A DNA stretch of 64,000 nt from an uncultured Bacteroides sp. (GCA_947038155.1 CAMQVH010000001.1:124001-188000); one strand, 5' to 3'. Positions 1 through 8,904 are shown, counted from the stretch's first letter. Notes: generated by a model from the sequence alone, not told the origin. Numbers and translations are program-made.

Positions 1-842
1 GTTCCTTCATTATCATAAACCGGAGTAGCTGTCACCTCAAAGTCTACCTGATCTATCCGGATGGTATGGCGTATGATTTTTCCTTGTTCAATCGCTTTCT
101 GAAAGGCGCATTGTCCGCATGGAGTATCCCGGAGTGCACTTGTTTTGTAACAGATTTGTCCCGGTGTATAATGCCTTCCTTTCACGAGGCTGGCAATTTG
201 CGTTGTTTCTTCCCATTGTACCAGATAGTTTTTGTCGATATAAATGAGCCCGAAGTTGACGCTCTTCAAGGCTAACTTTTGTTTGTTCAGCGCTTTTTCC
301 AGTTCTTCTTTGGCGGCGATCAGTTCCCGTTCGTAGGTCTTTAGCCGGGTGATGTCCCATCGGGTCACTAACAGCCATTTTTTCTTTTCCTTCCATTTGA
401 TAATCGATTTTACGGCAATCGTATCATGTACTATTCCGTCTACTGTGCTGTAGCTTTCTTCTGCACGGTATACCTTGCCTGCCTGTACAAGTGATTCATC
501 TACATCCCGGTATTTTCTGCCCCGTTCTTCTCCATAGATTTCGTAGTCTGTGCATCCTACTGCTTCTTCCCGCTTAATGCCGGATTGCAGTTCGGATTCT
601 TTGTTCCAGTAATAGTATCGGAAACTATCCTGAATATCTTTTACCATAATAGGGAAAGGGAGATTATCGAGTATATCGAATAAAGAATGATAGTAATCCT
701 GTTCTTTTCCTATATTCTTTTTAAGTTGTCGTAATCTGTAAAATAAAAAACAGATGATCAGGAGTAAAAAGCCTATTAGTAAATAATAATAACTCCAATG
801 CTGGTCTGTAATCCATATAACGGATAGTATATTGTTTGCCAT
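1..842 (-). CDS. PAS-domain sensor protein (probable histidine kinase), 5' part only
   Basis: An open frame enters from the left edge and reads leftward from an ATG at 842-840, giving about 280 residues with no stop. The N-terminus has one hydrophobic segment (about residues 18-35), then a PAS-like domain (about 50-160, containing FPIMVKDIQD and a WLLVTRWDITRLK end typical of PAS/PAC), a short helical linker rich in K and E, and a second PAS-like domain. The second domain carries a cysteine cluster, CYKTS followed by DTPCGQC, a pattern seen in PAS domains of some sensor kinases. A histidine kinase or response regulator part would lie beyond the window, so the output domain is inferred. It is a membrane-anchored sensor with most of the chain in the cytoplasm. 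It is divergent from the SLC13 permease gene. Confidence 0.72.
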   Translation of the reverse strand, partial: MANNILSVIWITDQHWSYYYLLIGFLLLIICFLFYRLRQLKKNIGKEQDYYHSLFDILDNLPFPIMVKDIQDSFRYYYWNKESELQSGIKREEAVGCTDYEIYGEERGRKYRDVDESLVQAGKVYRAEESYSTVDGIVHDTIAVKSIIKWKEKKKWLLVTRWDITRLKTYERELIAAKEELEKALNKQKLALKSVNFGLIYIDKNYLVQWEETTQIASLVKGRHYTPGQICYKTSALRDTPCGQCAFQKAIEQGKIIRHTIRIDQVDFEVTATPVYDNEG

Positions 843-1120
843 AATTTATGTTTGTACTAAATCTGTGGTAAATATATGCATTTTTTGTAATTCACAAAGG
901 GAATTTCTGAAATATATTGTTTATCAGCCTTATAAAACTCTTCTGAAAAGAATACCTTTACTGATTAGTAGAACTTTGGTGCCTTCTATTTCCGGTTTGG
1001 TTTTAAAATGTTTTTAATGGAACACATTTTCGTAAAGAGTAAGAATGTATTAAAATATTAAATGATGTCCCGTGAACCAAAAACAATTCTAATTTGTTTT
1101 TATAACGGCAAAGTATTTTT
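843..1120. other. Intergenic region without recognisable gene
   Basis: AT-rich divergent spacer between the PAS sensor gene and the SLC13 permease. A 61-codon open frame on the plus strand (832-1017) overlaps the sensor start, has no ribosome-binding site and shows no family features, so I do not call it. The only regulatory signal I see is the -7 box listed next. Confidence 0.5.
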
Positions 1121-1128
1121 TAATTTTG
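1121..1128 (+). promoter_or_regulatory. Bacteroides -7 box for the SLC13 permease
   Basis: TAATTTTG matches TAnnTTTG exactly and lies 59 bp before the ATG at 1188. A TTTG at 1093-1096 is somewhat too far upstream for a standard -33 element, so only the -7 part is convincing. Confidence 0.5.
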
Positions 1129-1187
1129 CTCCTCCAAAATAAATCTTTGATACATTCAGGATAAAACAATCATTTTATTTTTTGCTT

Positions 1188-3047
1188 ATGTTGATAACCA
1201 TTATCATTCTCGTTCTTTCGGCTATCTTTTTTGTAAACGGTAAGATACGCTCGGATCTTGTGGCACTATGTGCATTGGTAGCTTTGCTTATCTTTCAGAT
1301 ATTAACACCCGACGAAGCCCTTTCCGGTTTCTCCAATTCGGTAGTTATTATGATGATCGGACTGTTTGTGGTAGGCGGAGCTATTTTTCAGACAGGACTG
1401 GCAAAAATGATTAGCTCGCGTATTCTTAAACTTGCTGGAAACAGTGAAATTCGCCTGTTCTTGCTTGTTATGTTGGTAACTTCCGCTATCGGTGCGTTTG
1501 TCAGTAATACCGGGACGGTGGCATTGATGCTTCCCATTGTGGTCAGTCTGGCGATGAGCGCCAAAATGAATCCGAGTCGGTTGCTGATGCCGTTGGCCTT
1601 TGCCAGTAGTATGGGAGGTATGATGACGTTGATCGGTACACCGCCCAACCTTGTCATACAAAACACATTGACTTCCGCAGGCTTCGAACCGCTTTCTTTT
1701 TTTACTTTCCTGCCTGTAGGTCTGGTAAGTGTGGCTGTCGGTACGCTGGTTCTGATGCCGCTTAGTAAATGGTTTCTTTCTAAAAAAGGGCAGAAAGATG
1801 ATAACAGCCGTTCGGGTAAGTCACTGAAACAGTTGGTGAATGAATATGGTCTTTCCAGTAATCTGTTCCGTATGCAGGTGATCAAAGACTCCCGCCTTTT
1901 GGGAAAGACCATTCTTGATTTGGATATTCGTCGTAAATATGGACTTAATATTATGGAAGTTCGTCGTGGAGATGCTTCACAGCACCGTTTTCTGAAGACT
2001 ATCACTCAGAAGCTTGCCGAACCGGATACTATGCTGGAAGCGGAAGATATTCTGTATGTGACGGGAGAATTTGATAAAGTGCAGCAGTTTGCCGAAGATT
2101 ATCTGCTGGATATCCTTGATGATCATGCCACGGAAGAGACGAAAAGCACTACTAATTCGCTTGATTTTTATGATATCGGTATTGCCGAAATTGTATTGAT
2201 GCCTGCTTCCAATTTGGTCAATCAGACCATTAAAGAGTCCGGATTCCGTGATAAGTTTAATGTGAATGTATTAGGTATCCGTCGTAAAAAGGAATATCTG
2301 TTGCAGGATTTGGGCAATGAGCGGATTCATAGTGGCGATGTGCTTTTAGTGCAGGGAACGTGGAGTAATATTGCCCGGCTTAGTAAGGAAGATTCGGATT
2401 GGGTGGTGTTGGGACAGCCTTTGGCAGAAGCGGCTAAAGTAACGTTGGACTACAAAGCACCCGTTGCTGCCGCTATCATGGTATTGATGGTAGCAATGAT
2501 GGTATTCGATTTCATTCCGGTTGCACCGGTTACGGCAGTTATGATAGCTGGTATCCTGATGGTTCTGACGGGATGTTTCCGTAATGTGGAAGCAGCTTAC
2601 AAAACAATCAACTGGGAAAGTATTGTATTGATTGCAGCTATGCTTCCTATGTCTTTGGCATTAGAGAAAACAGGCGCTTCGGAGTACATCTCCAATACTT
2701 TGGTAAGTGGGCTTGGATCTTACGGACCGGTAGCATTGATGGCTGGTATTTATTTTACAACGTCATTAATGACTATGTTTATCAGTAATACCGCTACTGC
2801 TGTCTTGCTTGCCCCGATTGCTTTGCAAAGTGCTATGCAGATCGGAGTTAGTCCGGTTCCTTTCCTGTTTGCCGTGACGGTGGGTGCAAGTATGTGTTTC
2901 GCTTCTCCGTTCTCTACACCGCCTAATGCGCTGGTGATGCCTGCCGGACAATATACTTTTATGGATTATATAAAAGTGGGATTACCGTTGCAGATTATCA
3001 TGGGAATTGTGATGATATTGGTGCTGCCTCTGATTTTCCCATTCTGA
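1188..3047 (+). CDS. SLC13/DASS-family permease with two RCK_C (TrkA-C) domains
   Basis: A membrane permease of about 619 residues. The N-terminal half has several hydrophobic helices and the family signature SNTGTVALMLP, then SSMGGMMTLIGTPPN. The middle (about 215-400) holds two soluble RCK_C-like domains, with repeated patterns such as LDLDIRRKYGLNIMEVRR and FRDKFNVNVLGIRRKKE. The C-terminal half repeats the transport signature as FISNTATAVLLAP and FASPFSTPPNALV. Such proteins are sodium-coupled anion transporters (sulfate, di- or tricarboxylates); the substrate cannot be told from sequence. I chose ATG 1188 rather than the in-frame TTG at 1182 six bases upstream. It stands alone and ends in a strong bidirectional terminator. 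Confidence 0.88.
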   Translation: MLITIIILVLSAIFFVNGKIRSDLVALCALVALLIFQILTPDEALSGFSNSVVIMMIGLFVVGGAIFQTGLAKMISSRILKLAGNSEIRLFLLVMLVTSAIGAFVSNTGTVALMLPIVVSLAMSAKMNPSRLLMPLAFASSMGGMMTLIGTPPNLVIQNTLTSAGFEPLSFFTFLPVGLVSVAVGTLVLMPLSKWFLSKKGQKDDNSRSGKSLKQLVNEYGLSSNLFRMQVIKDSRLLGKTILDLDIRRKYGLNIMEVRRGDASQHRFLKTITQKLAEPDTMLEAEDILYVTGEFDKVQQFAEDYLLDILDDHATEETKSTTNSLDFYDIGIAEIVLMPASNLVNQTIKESGFRDKFNVNVLGIRRKKEYLLQDLGNERIHSGDVLLVQGTWSNIARLSKEDSDWVVLGQPLAEAAKVTLDYKAPVAAAIMVLMVAMMVFDFIPVAPVTAVMIAGILMVLTGCFRNVEAAYKTINWESIVLIAAMLPMSLALEKTGASEYISNTLVSGLGSYGPVALMAGIYFTTSLMTMFISNTATAVLLAPIALQSAMQIGVSPVPFLFAVTVGASMCFASPFSTPPNALVMPAGQYTFMDYIKVGLPLQIIMGIVMILVLPLIFPF

Positions 3048-3074
3048 CAGATAGAAGGGAATTAGCATAACGTT

Positions 3075-3122
3075 ATAGCAACTGCCCTGTAGTCTGATAT
3101 CAGATTACAGGGCAGTTGCTAT
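3075..3122. terminator. Bidirectional terminator, 17-bp perfect stem
   Basis: Positions 3075-3091 are the exact reverse complement of 3106-3122, and the 14-base loop itself contains a 12-bp palindrome (TCTGATATCAGA), so the whole 48 bp is nearly palindromic. It lies between convergent genes, the SLC13 permease and the methyltransferase. There is no long T-tract, so strong hairpin-driven termination in both directions is inferred. Confidence 0.8.
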
Positions 3123-3158
3123 ATCAATATAGGAAGGTTATTGTTATGCAGCAGATTT

Positions 3159-3911
3159 TCATTGACAAACAAACACCTGTTTTTCCGAGTTATCATTAAA
3201 TGCTTCTTCTCCAAATCCTCCATACTTATGGATAATATTAAAACCATTCCATTTCAAGTATGAATCCAGTTCTTGAGGGAAAAACATTCTCATATCCAAA
3301 TTTTGGATAGAATTGAATTTACCATTGATATAATAATGCCATTCAATGCGATTAATCTGAGTTTTATTTTCATATCGCATCTTTTGTTTTATCAATACTT
3401 CTCTTCCGTCGTCAGTGGTATATGCAGCAATTTCCTTCTGTTCTTTTTCGCCTTCAACGATATATTGAATATTCGGATTGAAGCAATCTAATAAGAATAA
3501 ACCTCCGTCTTTGAGGTGGTTTTTAACGACATTAAATACTTTAAATAAGTCCTCATTCTTATATAAATGATGGATTGAATTAAATGGAATAAAAATAAGG
3601 TCGTATTTTTCTTGTAGATTTAAAGTCCTGATATCTGCCTCAATGAAGTTGATTTCTAATCCTGCTTCGGAAGCTTTGAGTCTTGCTTGGGCAAGCATTG
3701 AGGGAGTGTAATCAACACCACTAATATCATATCCATCCCTTGCAATTGGAAGAGTAAGCCTGCCTGTTCCACAACAAAGTTCGAGTATTCGGGCACCTTT
3801 ACTTTGGGGTAGCCACCGCTTATAAAATTGCAAATCAGATAGGTCGGTATTCATCCCGTCATAAATATTTGCATCATAAATTAAATCACCAACTTTATAA
3901 TCGCTATTCAT
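3159..3911 (-). CDS. Class I SAM-dependent methyltransferase
   Basis: A cytoplasmic protein of 250 residues with a Rossmann methyltransferase core. Motif I, ILELCCGTGRL, lies at about residues 43-53, followed by an acidic residue in ISGVDYTPSML, then IEADIRTLNL and DLIFIPFNSIHHL (motif IV region). The C-terminal half (about 165-250) is a small beta-rich region (IEWHYYINGKF) seen in YcgJ/UbiE-like methyltransferases of unknown substrate. No substrate can be named. It lies 26 bp downstream of the DUF1963 gene on the same strand, so the two probably share a transcript. Base composition is AT-rich compared with the flanking core genes, suggesting an accessory pair. Confidence 0.82.
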   Translation of the reverse strand: MNSDYKVGDLIYDANIYDGMNTDLSDLQFYKRWLPQSKGARILELCCGTGRLTLPIARDGYDISGVDYTPSMLAQARLKASEAGLEINFIEADIRTLNLQEKYDLIFIPFNSIHHLYKNEDLFKVFNVVKNHLKDGGLFLLDCFNPNIQYIVEGEKEQKEIAAYTTDDGREVLIKQKMRYENKTQINRIEWHYYINGKFNSIQNLDMRMFFPQELDSYLKWNGFNIIHKYGGFGEEAFNDNSEKQVFVCQ

Positions 3912-3937
3912 CTATATCCTCCAATATCTATTGTTTA

Positions 3938-4636
3938 TTAATAAAAATCGCAATAGAGTTTCCAGTCTCCTGTTTGGCTGTTTTTAGCGAAATACATATT
4001 TCCACTATCCACAATTTCCAGATTTGCTTTTTCATCTGACGCTATTTGAATCAGAAATTCATATCCTTCACCAAAGTCTATTCCCGATTGAATAAAGTTA
4101 GGATAACCACCTATTTTATGTCCTTCGTTTATTTCCACATAATCGAAATAATCGGTTATTTCTCCCGATTCTTCCATTTCAAGAAGTTCACTTTCTATTT
4201 CAGCGGGTATGCCTCCTCCATCCCATACGGGATAATCTTCTTCAATCAATTGGCTTTTCAATGGAAATGGCTTTACGAATGATGCTTTATTTACTAAATC
4301 TTTTACGACTAATACATCATTCATTTTATATTCCCGAATAAGCCAGTTATCCCCATTTGTTACTAAATCCATAGGTATATCAGCAGACGCAAAAATAGTC
4401 AGCACTTTAGTGTCATGCAGGCTTGCCGGAACATAGGGCAGACTTTCAAGACAAACCTGAAATAATGGGATCATTAATTTACCATTGTTATCGGTTGGAA
4501 TTTCTTCATCTTCTTTATAAAGATAAACTCGTCCAATCCAACTTTCTGTGTTAGAGTTTGTTGGTCTGAATCCACCTGTGGTGAAGTTTGTTGCTTTCTT
4601 TACAAGCTGTTTTTTTATTGCTGTAATTTTATCCAT
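3938..4636 (-). CDS. DUF1963 (YwqG-like) protein
   Basis: A soluble protein of 232 residues that I recognise as DUF1963/YwqG-like. The supporting motifs are WIGRVYLYKEDEEIP near residues 33-47, a dodecamer-like stretch MIPLFQVCLESLPYVP, and the family pattern GHKIGGYPNFIQ at about 174-185, followed by a C-terminal beta-rich segment ending in DWKLYCDFY. No signal peptide or membrane helix is visible. Members of this family often occur near toxin/immunity cassettes and are thought of as binding or immunity modules, but biochemical roles are mostly unknown. It is first in a two-gene unit with the methyltransferase. Start chosen at ATG 4636; no in-frame alternative nearby is better. Confidence 0.75.
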   Translation of the reverse strand: MDKITAIKKQLVKKATNFTTGGFRPTNSNTESWIGRVYLYKEDEEIPTDNNGKLMIPLFQVCLESLPYVPASLHDTKVLTIFASADIPMDLVTNGDNWLIREYKMNDVLVVKDLVNKASFVKPFPLKSQLIEEDYPVWDGGGIPAEIESELLEMEESGEITDYFDYVEINEGHKIGGYPNFIQSGIDFGEGYEFLIQIASDEKANLEIVDSGNMYFAKNSQTGDWKLYCDFY

Positions 4637-4693
4637 TCTATGATTCTTTAGTTTACAGGTAATGGTTGGTGAATAGCCGACTATTAGGGTCGC

Positions 4694-4870
4694 TTATTCG
4701 CTTGTTGTTAACTTTTTTATTTCATTTCCTCTCACATCAATATAAAGTAAGTCATCATGGTCTGTTATGCTATATAGCTCCATCAAATCAACTGTTACTA
4801 AATAATATTTATCAAGTCCTTCACAGTCACCTAATAAATGTATGTATATCAGACATTTTTGCTTTATAAA
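4694..4870 (-). pseudogene. Remnant of an unidentified small protein (C-terminal part)
   Basis: On the minus strand a 58-codon open stretch lacks any ATG near its beginning but reads like real protein: GDCEGLDKYYLVTVDLMELY, then DDLLYIDVRGNEIKKL and a stop at 4696-4694. The preceding in-frame stop at 4873 and the absence of a start suggest a truncated gene. I do not recognise the family. It sits 57 bp upstream of the DUF1963 gene in the same orientation and has the same low GC, so it may be debris of an accessory cassette (for instance an immunity-type gene, which is only inference). Confidence 0.35.
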
Positions 4871-4881
4871 CTATAATTATT

Positions 4882-4993
4882 GTCTCTAAAAATACGGTTT
4901 TGTTTAATTCCCTACAAAAGAAACAGGCAGTTTTTTCTTCCATCTAATAGAAAAGTGAAAAAAGTAATATATTGCATATTATATTTTAGAGAC
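4882..4993. repeat. 112-bp AT-rich segment bounded by a 10-bp inverted repeat
   Basis: GTCTCTAAAA at 4882-4891 is mirrored by TTTTAGAGAC at 4984-4993. The interior has no open frame. It could be a small non-autonomous element scar or chance in AT-rich DNA; I see no target duplication. Confidence 0.25.
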
Positions 4994-5121
4994 TATTTGA
5001 GTGCAGGTATTGATGATTGCCTTTATCATAATGTTCAGTGATAAGTCTTTATTCTGTCATTTGTTTGTAGAAAGACTCGATTTACTTTCCTGCCTGTTTT
5101 TTAATAATCTTCTGTTAGTTT

Positions 5122-5297
5122 GGAAAGATGGTTGAATTACCGCAAATATACGGTTGATTTGCATAAAATGACTGTATGGTTTGATGAAAAACACCGTATT
5201 GTTTGTGAAAAAGATGCGGATGAAGTAACCAAAAGATGCGGATGGTGTCACTAAAAGGTAGGTATGAAGTAAGTAAACCATTGCTATAGTGTCATCA
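5122..5297. repeat. Degenerate tandem array, 22-bp period, 8 units
   Basis: Cutting the sequence every 22 bases from 5122 gives eight alignable units. Units from 5144 to 5275 nearly all begin AAA and share a core like GTATGGTTTG, GGATGAAGTAA or GGATGGTGTCA. Units 5210-5231 and 5232-5253 share their first 13 bases (AAAGATGCGGATG). Similarity fades outward. A 74-codon open frame on the minus strand runs across the array and is considered spurious, since a 22-bp period does not keep reading frame. Confidence 0.7.
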
Positions 5298-5635
5298 TAC
5301 CGATAAAACTGTCTTTATTTAATACTTTTAGTCTTCTCTGTTTTCTATTTCGCTCTTTGGAAAGTTTAAGTGCTTAATGTTGAAAATAAACAGAATCAAT
5401 GAAAATGTAATCATATAGATATGTAAGTAGACTATTATTCGTTAATAAGCACGGGATTGGATGCAACTGCTGAATTTCTGATATATGCTAATTGCCCTAC
5501 AATCGCGAAAAAATATCAATAGTAGTATGACCGGCTAAAGAAGCTCTTCTTGATACATTACGAATTACAAACTGTCAAAAACAGACTTATCTTACAAACA
5601 GTCATTTTATACATGAAGAAAGATGGAAATTATAA
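5298..5635. other. Intergenic region without recognisable gene
   Basis: AT-rich spacer between the 22-bp array and the ppx terminator. I read all frames and see only short open stretches with frequent stops, no tRNA-like cloverleaf and no clear promoter. Together with the remnant at 4694-4870 it makes about 1 kb of apparently decayed sequence. Confidence 0.5.
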
Positions 5636-5685
5636 AAAAGGCTCCTGATATCCGAATGACAACTTATTCGCATCAGGAGCCTTTT
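5636..5685 (-). terminator. Intrinsic terminator of ppk-ppx
   Basis: A 14-bp perfect stem (5636-5649 against 5672-5685; GGCTCCTGAT on one arm) just 7 bp past the ppx stop. On the minus strand the stem is followed by a T-run. Confidence 0.85.
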
Positions 5686-5691
5686 ATCTAT

Positions 5692-6618
5692 TTATTGAAC
5701 CTGTGGAGCGACAGGTGTATTCATATTCTGAGTGTATAGGCTGTCGATAATCCCGTCGGACAGTCCGATGGTAGGTACAATGATTCCGGTAGCTTTCACA
5801 TTCGTAGCTACTTCCAGAAATATCTCTGCGGCCGGAACGATGACATCCGCCCGATCAGGTTTTAGCTTATACTGTTTGATACGTTGCTCGGCAGGAAGAG
5901 CTTGCAATGCTTCGTAAATTTCACGTAGCGATTCGACGGGTAGGAGAGAAGCCTTTTTGTCTTTCTTGTCTGCCAAACGAAAAAGTTTATTGATGTTTCC
6001 TCCCGAACCGATGATGCTGATAGGCGCGTATTCCGCAGCAAGCCCTATGAGGTCGGTGCGTAAAGCCTCTTTTTCTTCTTCTTTCACCATGCCGCTGAGC
6101 ATACGAACCGTTCCGATATTGTATGAACGGGAATTTTTCAGTTCACCGTTACTGATCAGATTAATCTCGGTGCTGCCACCACCGACATCTACATACAGGT
6201 AGTTTTGTCCGGAAGCAAAAAGTTGCTCGATATGGTTGTCATATACAATGTGTGCTTCTTCTTGTCCGTCGATGATATCTACGCGGATACCTGTTTTCCT
6301 GGCTATTTGTCGGGCGATGTCCTTTCCGTTGCGTGCGTCACGCATGGCGGACGTAGCACAGGCACGGTAATCTACTACGTCATATATCTTCATCAACTGT
6401 TTGTAGGCTTTCATCAGCCGGATCAGTTTCTTTTCTTTTTCAGCAGAAATAACCCCCATGGTAAAAGCATCTTCTCCCAGTCGTAAGGGGATACGGATGA
6501 GTTGTACCTTGCTCATTAATTCGGGAGCGTTTTCTTCGTTTACGCATTTTATCAATAGCCGTACGGCATTCGAACCTATGTCGATAGCTGCATAATTAAC
6601 TTTCTTCATACTTATCAT
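5692..6618 (-). CDS. ppx: Ppx/GppA-family exopolyphosphatase
   Basis: A cytoplasmic protein of 308 residues with the actin-like ATPase fold of Ppx/GppA: first phosphate loop AAIDIGSNAVRLLI near residues 10-23, second YVDVGGGSTEINL near 142-154, and a conserved IIGSGGNINKL near 200-210. It lacks the C-terminal HD-like domain of long E. coli Ppx, as do many short family members. The substrate may be polyphosphate or (p)ppGpp; the tight link to ppk favours polyphosphate. The start at 6618 overlaps the ppk stop as ATGA, a sign of translational coupling; a second ATG three codons in (6609) is an alternative start. Polyphosphate synthesis and breakdown are thus encoded in one operon. Confidence 0.87.
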   Translation of the reverse strand: MISMKKVNYAAIDIGSNAVRLLIKCVNEENAPELMSKVQLIRIPLRLGEDAFTMGVISAEKEKKLIRLMKAYKQLMKIYDVVDYRACATSAMRDARNGKDIARQIARKTGIRVDIIDGQEEAHIVYDNHIEQLFASGQNYLYVDVGGGSTEINLISNGELKNSRSYNIGTVRMLSGMVKEEEKEALRTDLIGLAAEYAPISIIGSGGNINKLFRLADKKDKKASLLPVESLREIYEALQALPAEQRIKQYKLKPDRADVIVPAAEIFLEVATNVKATGIIVPTIGLSDGIIDSLYTQNMNTPVAPQVQ

Positions 6619-8732
6619 AATGTATTCTTGTATTTTCTATATAATTCTTCTTGCGAACGGAATACGACAGTGGCTGTCTCTGCCTCGGCAAGAGCAGGAG
6701 CGAAGTCTTTGCAGAGTGTGGAAGGCCGGTTTTCCCAAGGTCGGTTTTCTCCGGTACCGTCTACGATACGCCCTTTGGCCGTATCCCGATATCCGTAGCA
6801 GACAATTCGTTTTAAGTCTGCCTGTACATCTTTGTCGTACACCGGAGCCAGTACTTCGATCCGGTTATCAAGATTGCGGGGCATCCAGTCGGCAGAACCG
6901 ATATAATATTTTTCTTCTCCGCCATTGGCAAAGATAAAGATACGGGAGTGTTCAAGATATCGGTCGATAATACCGTTGATATGGATATTTTCACTGATAC
7001 CTGCGATGCCTGTCACCAGCGAACAGTTGCCGCGTACTACCAGTTCCACTTGAACTCCGGCTGTCGAGGCTTCGTAGAGTTTTTCTATAAGCGCACGGTC
7101 GGTAATATGGTTTACTTTTGCCAGAATATAGGCTTCTTTCCCTTGTTCCTTGTTCTTTATTTCCTTGTTGATGAGAGCAATCAGACGTTTGCGCATATCG
7201 TTGGGCGAAACCAGTAATTCTTTGAAATTGACGGGAGTGTATGGTTTCTCGATAAAATCGAAAACGGCATTCACTTCCCGTACCAGCGGGCGATGGGCGG
7301 TCATGATGGTATAATCGGTATACATACGTGCGTTTCCTTCATGAAAGTTTCCTGTGCTGATGCAGGCAATGTCTCCGTGACGGGTACCGATATGTACCAG
7401 TTTGGAATGAATCTTCAGTCCCTCCACTCCGAAGATAACGTGGATGCCTGCGTCCTGCATTCTTTTGCTCCAGTTGATGTTGGATGCTTCGTCGAAACGT
7501 GCCAGTAGTTCGATGACCACCGTTACTTTCTTCCCGTTTTTGGCTGCGCAGATCAGTGCTTTGATCACTTTTGATTCTTTAGCGAGCCGGTAAAGTGTCA
7601 TCTTGATACTTTTAACTTCTTTGCTGATGGCTGCTTCACGAAGTACGCGGATGAAAGTATCGAAGCTATGGAATGGATAATGCAGGGAACGGTCTTTCTG
7701 ACGAATCAATGTGAGCAGGCTTTCTTTGCCGTTTAGTTCGGGCTTGAAAACCGGTTCCCAGACGGGATACTTTAAGTCGTAGCGACCGCACACCGGAAAT
7801 TTCATCAAGTCTTTGAAGTTATGATAGCGTCCTCCTGCCACACGGGTGTCGTTTTTGTCTACATTCAGCCGGTCAACTAATCTTTTCAGTAAATCTTTGG
7901 GAATCTGTTCGTCATAAACGAATCGAATCGGTTCTCCTCTCTTCCGGCTTTTCACTCCTTTTGAAATCTTCTGAAGTACGCCTGTCCGCAGGTCGCTGTC
8001 TATCTCCATTTCCGCGTCTTTGGTGAATTTAAAGGTATATGCCTCGTAATCCGTATATTTCATGCCGACAAAAATCAACGGTAGACAATAGCGGATCACA
8101 TCATCGAGAAACATCAGATATGTTTTCCCCTCCGAGTCCGGCAATTGGATAAAACGGCCATATTCTTCAGTGGGCAATTCGATCACTGCATAATCTTTCT
8201 CTTTTATTTTTCCTGTTTCGTCTTTACGAAGCAGGCGGATGGCGAGATAAATATCTTCGTCAGTCTGGTCGTCCAGCGGTCGGGCTCCGTTGAGGAAAAG
8301 AGGGGTGGTGGAGCCATTCAGTTTATTGCGATAGAAGGAGGTGATAAATGTCTTTTGGTCATCCGTCATTTCGGTGTCTTTGATGACGCAGATGTTCTCC
8401 TTCTTCAGTTCTTCCATGATAGAAGCGAAAGTTTTTTCAAATTGTTCGTAGAAGCGGTTGTGTAGTTTGCTTATCTGCTTCAGTGTGCGTGTAGCCGTTT
8501 CTTGTTCTTTCTGTATGTTTTTATCTGCATATTCGATGATCCGGTTCAGCGTGGCTACGCGGACACGGAAAAACTCATCCAGATTATTGGAATAGATGCC
8601 AAGAAAAGTCAGGCGTTCCAGAAGAGGTACTTCCGGACGGGCAGCTTCGAGCAGGATACGCTGATTGAAGTACATCCAGCTGATGTCACGTTCTACATAA
8701 GGGCACTTCTTTTTTGTTTCGCTTGATTTCAT
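6615..8732 (-). CDS. ppk1: Polyphosphate kinase 1
   Basis: A protein of 705 residues, the usual PPK1 length. It makes polyphosphate reversibly from ATP. The N-terminal domain starts YVERDISWMYFNQRIL, with NLDEFFRVRVATL further on. The C-terminal phospholipase D-like domains carry the two catalytic histidines: GLKIHSKLVHIG (the phosphorylated His in the family) and YLEHSRIFIFANGG. STGNFHEGNA and YIGSADWMPRNLDNRIE are further family motifs. It is membrane-associated in other bacteria, though there is no membrane helix here. First gene of the ppk-ppx operon, with a -7 box 28 bp upstream. Confidence 0.95.
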   Translation of the reverse strand: MKSSETKKKCPYVERDISWMYFNQRILLEAARPEVPLLERLTFLGIYSNNLDEFFRVRVATLNRIIEYADKNIQKEQETATRTLKQISKLHNRFYEQFEKTFASIMEELKKENICVIKDTEMTDDQKTFITSFYRNKLNGSTTPLFLNGARPLDDQTDEDIYLAIRLLRKDETGKIKEKDYAVIELPTEEYGRFIQLPDSEGKTYLMFLDDVIRYCLPLIFVGMKYTDYEAYTFKFTKDAEMEIDSDLRTGVLQKISKGVKSRKRGEPIRFVYDEQIPKDLLKRLVDRLNVDKNDTRVAGGRYHNFKDLMKFPVCGRYDLKYPVWEPVFKPELNGKESLLTLIRQKDRSLHYPFHSFDTFIRVLREAAISKEVKSIKMTLYRLAKESKVIKALICAAKNGKKVTVVIELLARFDEASNINWSKRMQDAGIHVIFGVEGLKIHSKLVHIGTRHGDIACISTGNFHEGNARMYTDYTIMTAHRPLVREVNAVFDFIEKPYTPVNFKELLVSPNDMRKRLIALINKEIKNKEQGKEAYILAKVNHITDRALIEKLYEASTAGVQVELVVRGNCSLVTGIAGISENIHINGIIDRYLEHSRIFIFANGGEEKYYIGSADWMPRNLDNRIEVLAPVYDKDVQADLKRIVCYGYRDTAKGRIVDGTGENRPWENRPSTLCKDFAPALAEAETATVVFRSQEELYRKYKNTL

Positions 8733-8760
8733 GATGAAAAACCTGTTTATTAATTTTTTG

Positions 8761-8768
8761 CAAAAGTA
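8761..8768 (-). promoter_or_regulatory. Bacteroides -7 box for ppk-ppx
   Basis: Read on the minus strand, TACTTTTG matches TAnnTTTG exactly; it lies 28 bp before the ppk start codon. No clear -33 TTTG at the ideal distance. Confidence 0.5.
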
Positions 8769-8904
8769 TCTAAGTGAGGTGTAATGGCTATAACGATTTT
8801 GTTACGAACTTATTACAATCTACGTTTGTTATTTTTATATGTGAATAGAAACACTTATATTCGCAAAAGTATTGAAATGTACTTCGTTAAAAAATATAGA
8901 ATAT

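Noticed and set aside
832..1017. Small open frame between the sensor and the permease
   Set aside because: It overlaps the start of the sensor gene, lacks a start signal and resembles random AT-rich translation.
3075..3122. Large operator palindrome
   Set aside because: Its site between two convergent genes fits a bidirectional terminator better.
5122..5297. CRISPR array
   Set aside because: The 22-bp units are directly adjacent with no spacers, are degenerate, and no cas gene is present; the same holds for 20520-20607 and 35359-35438.
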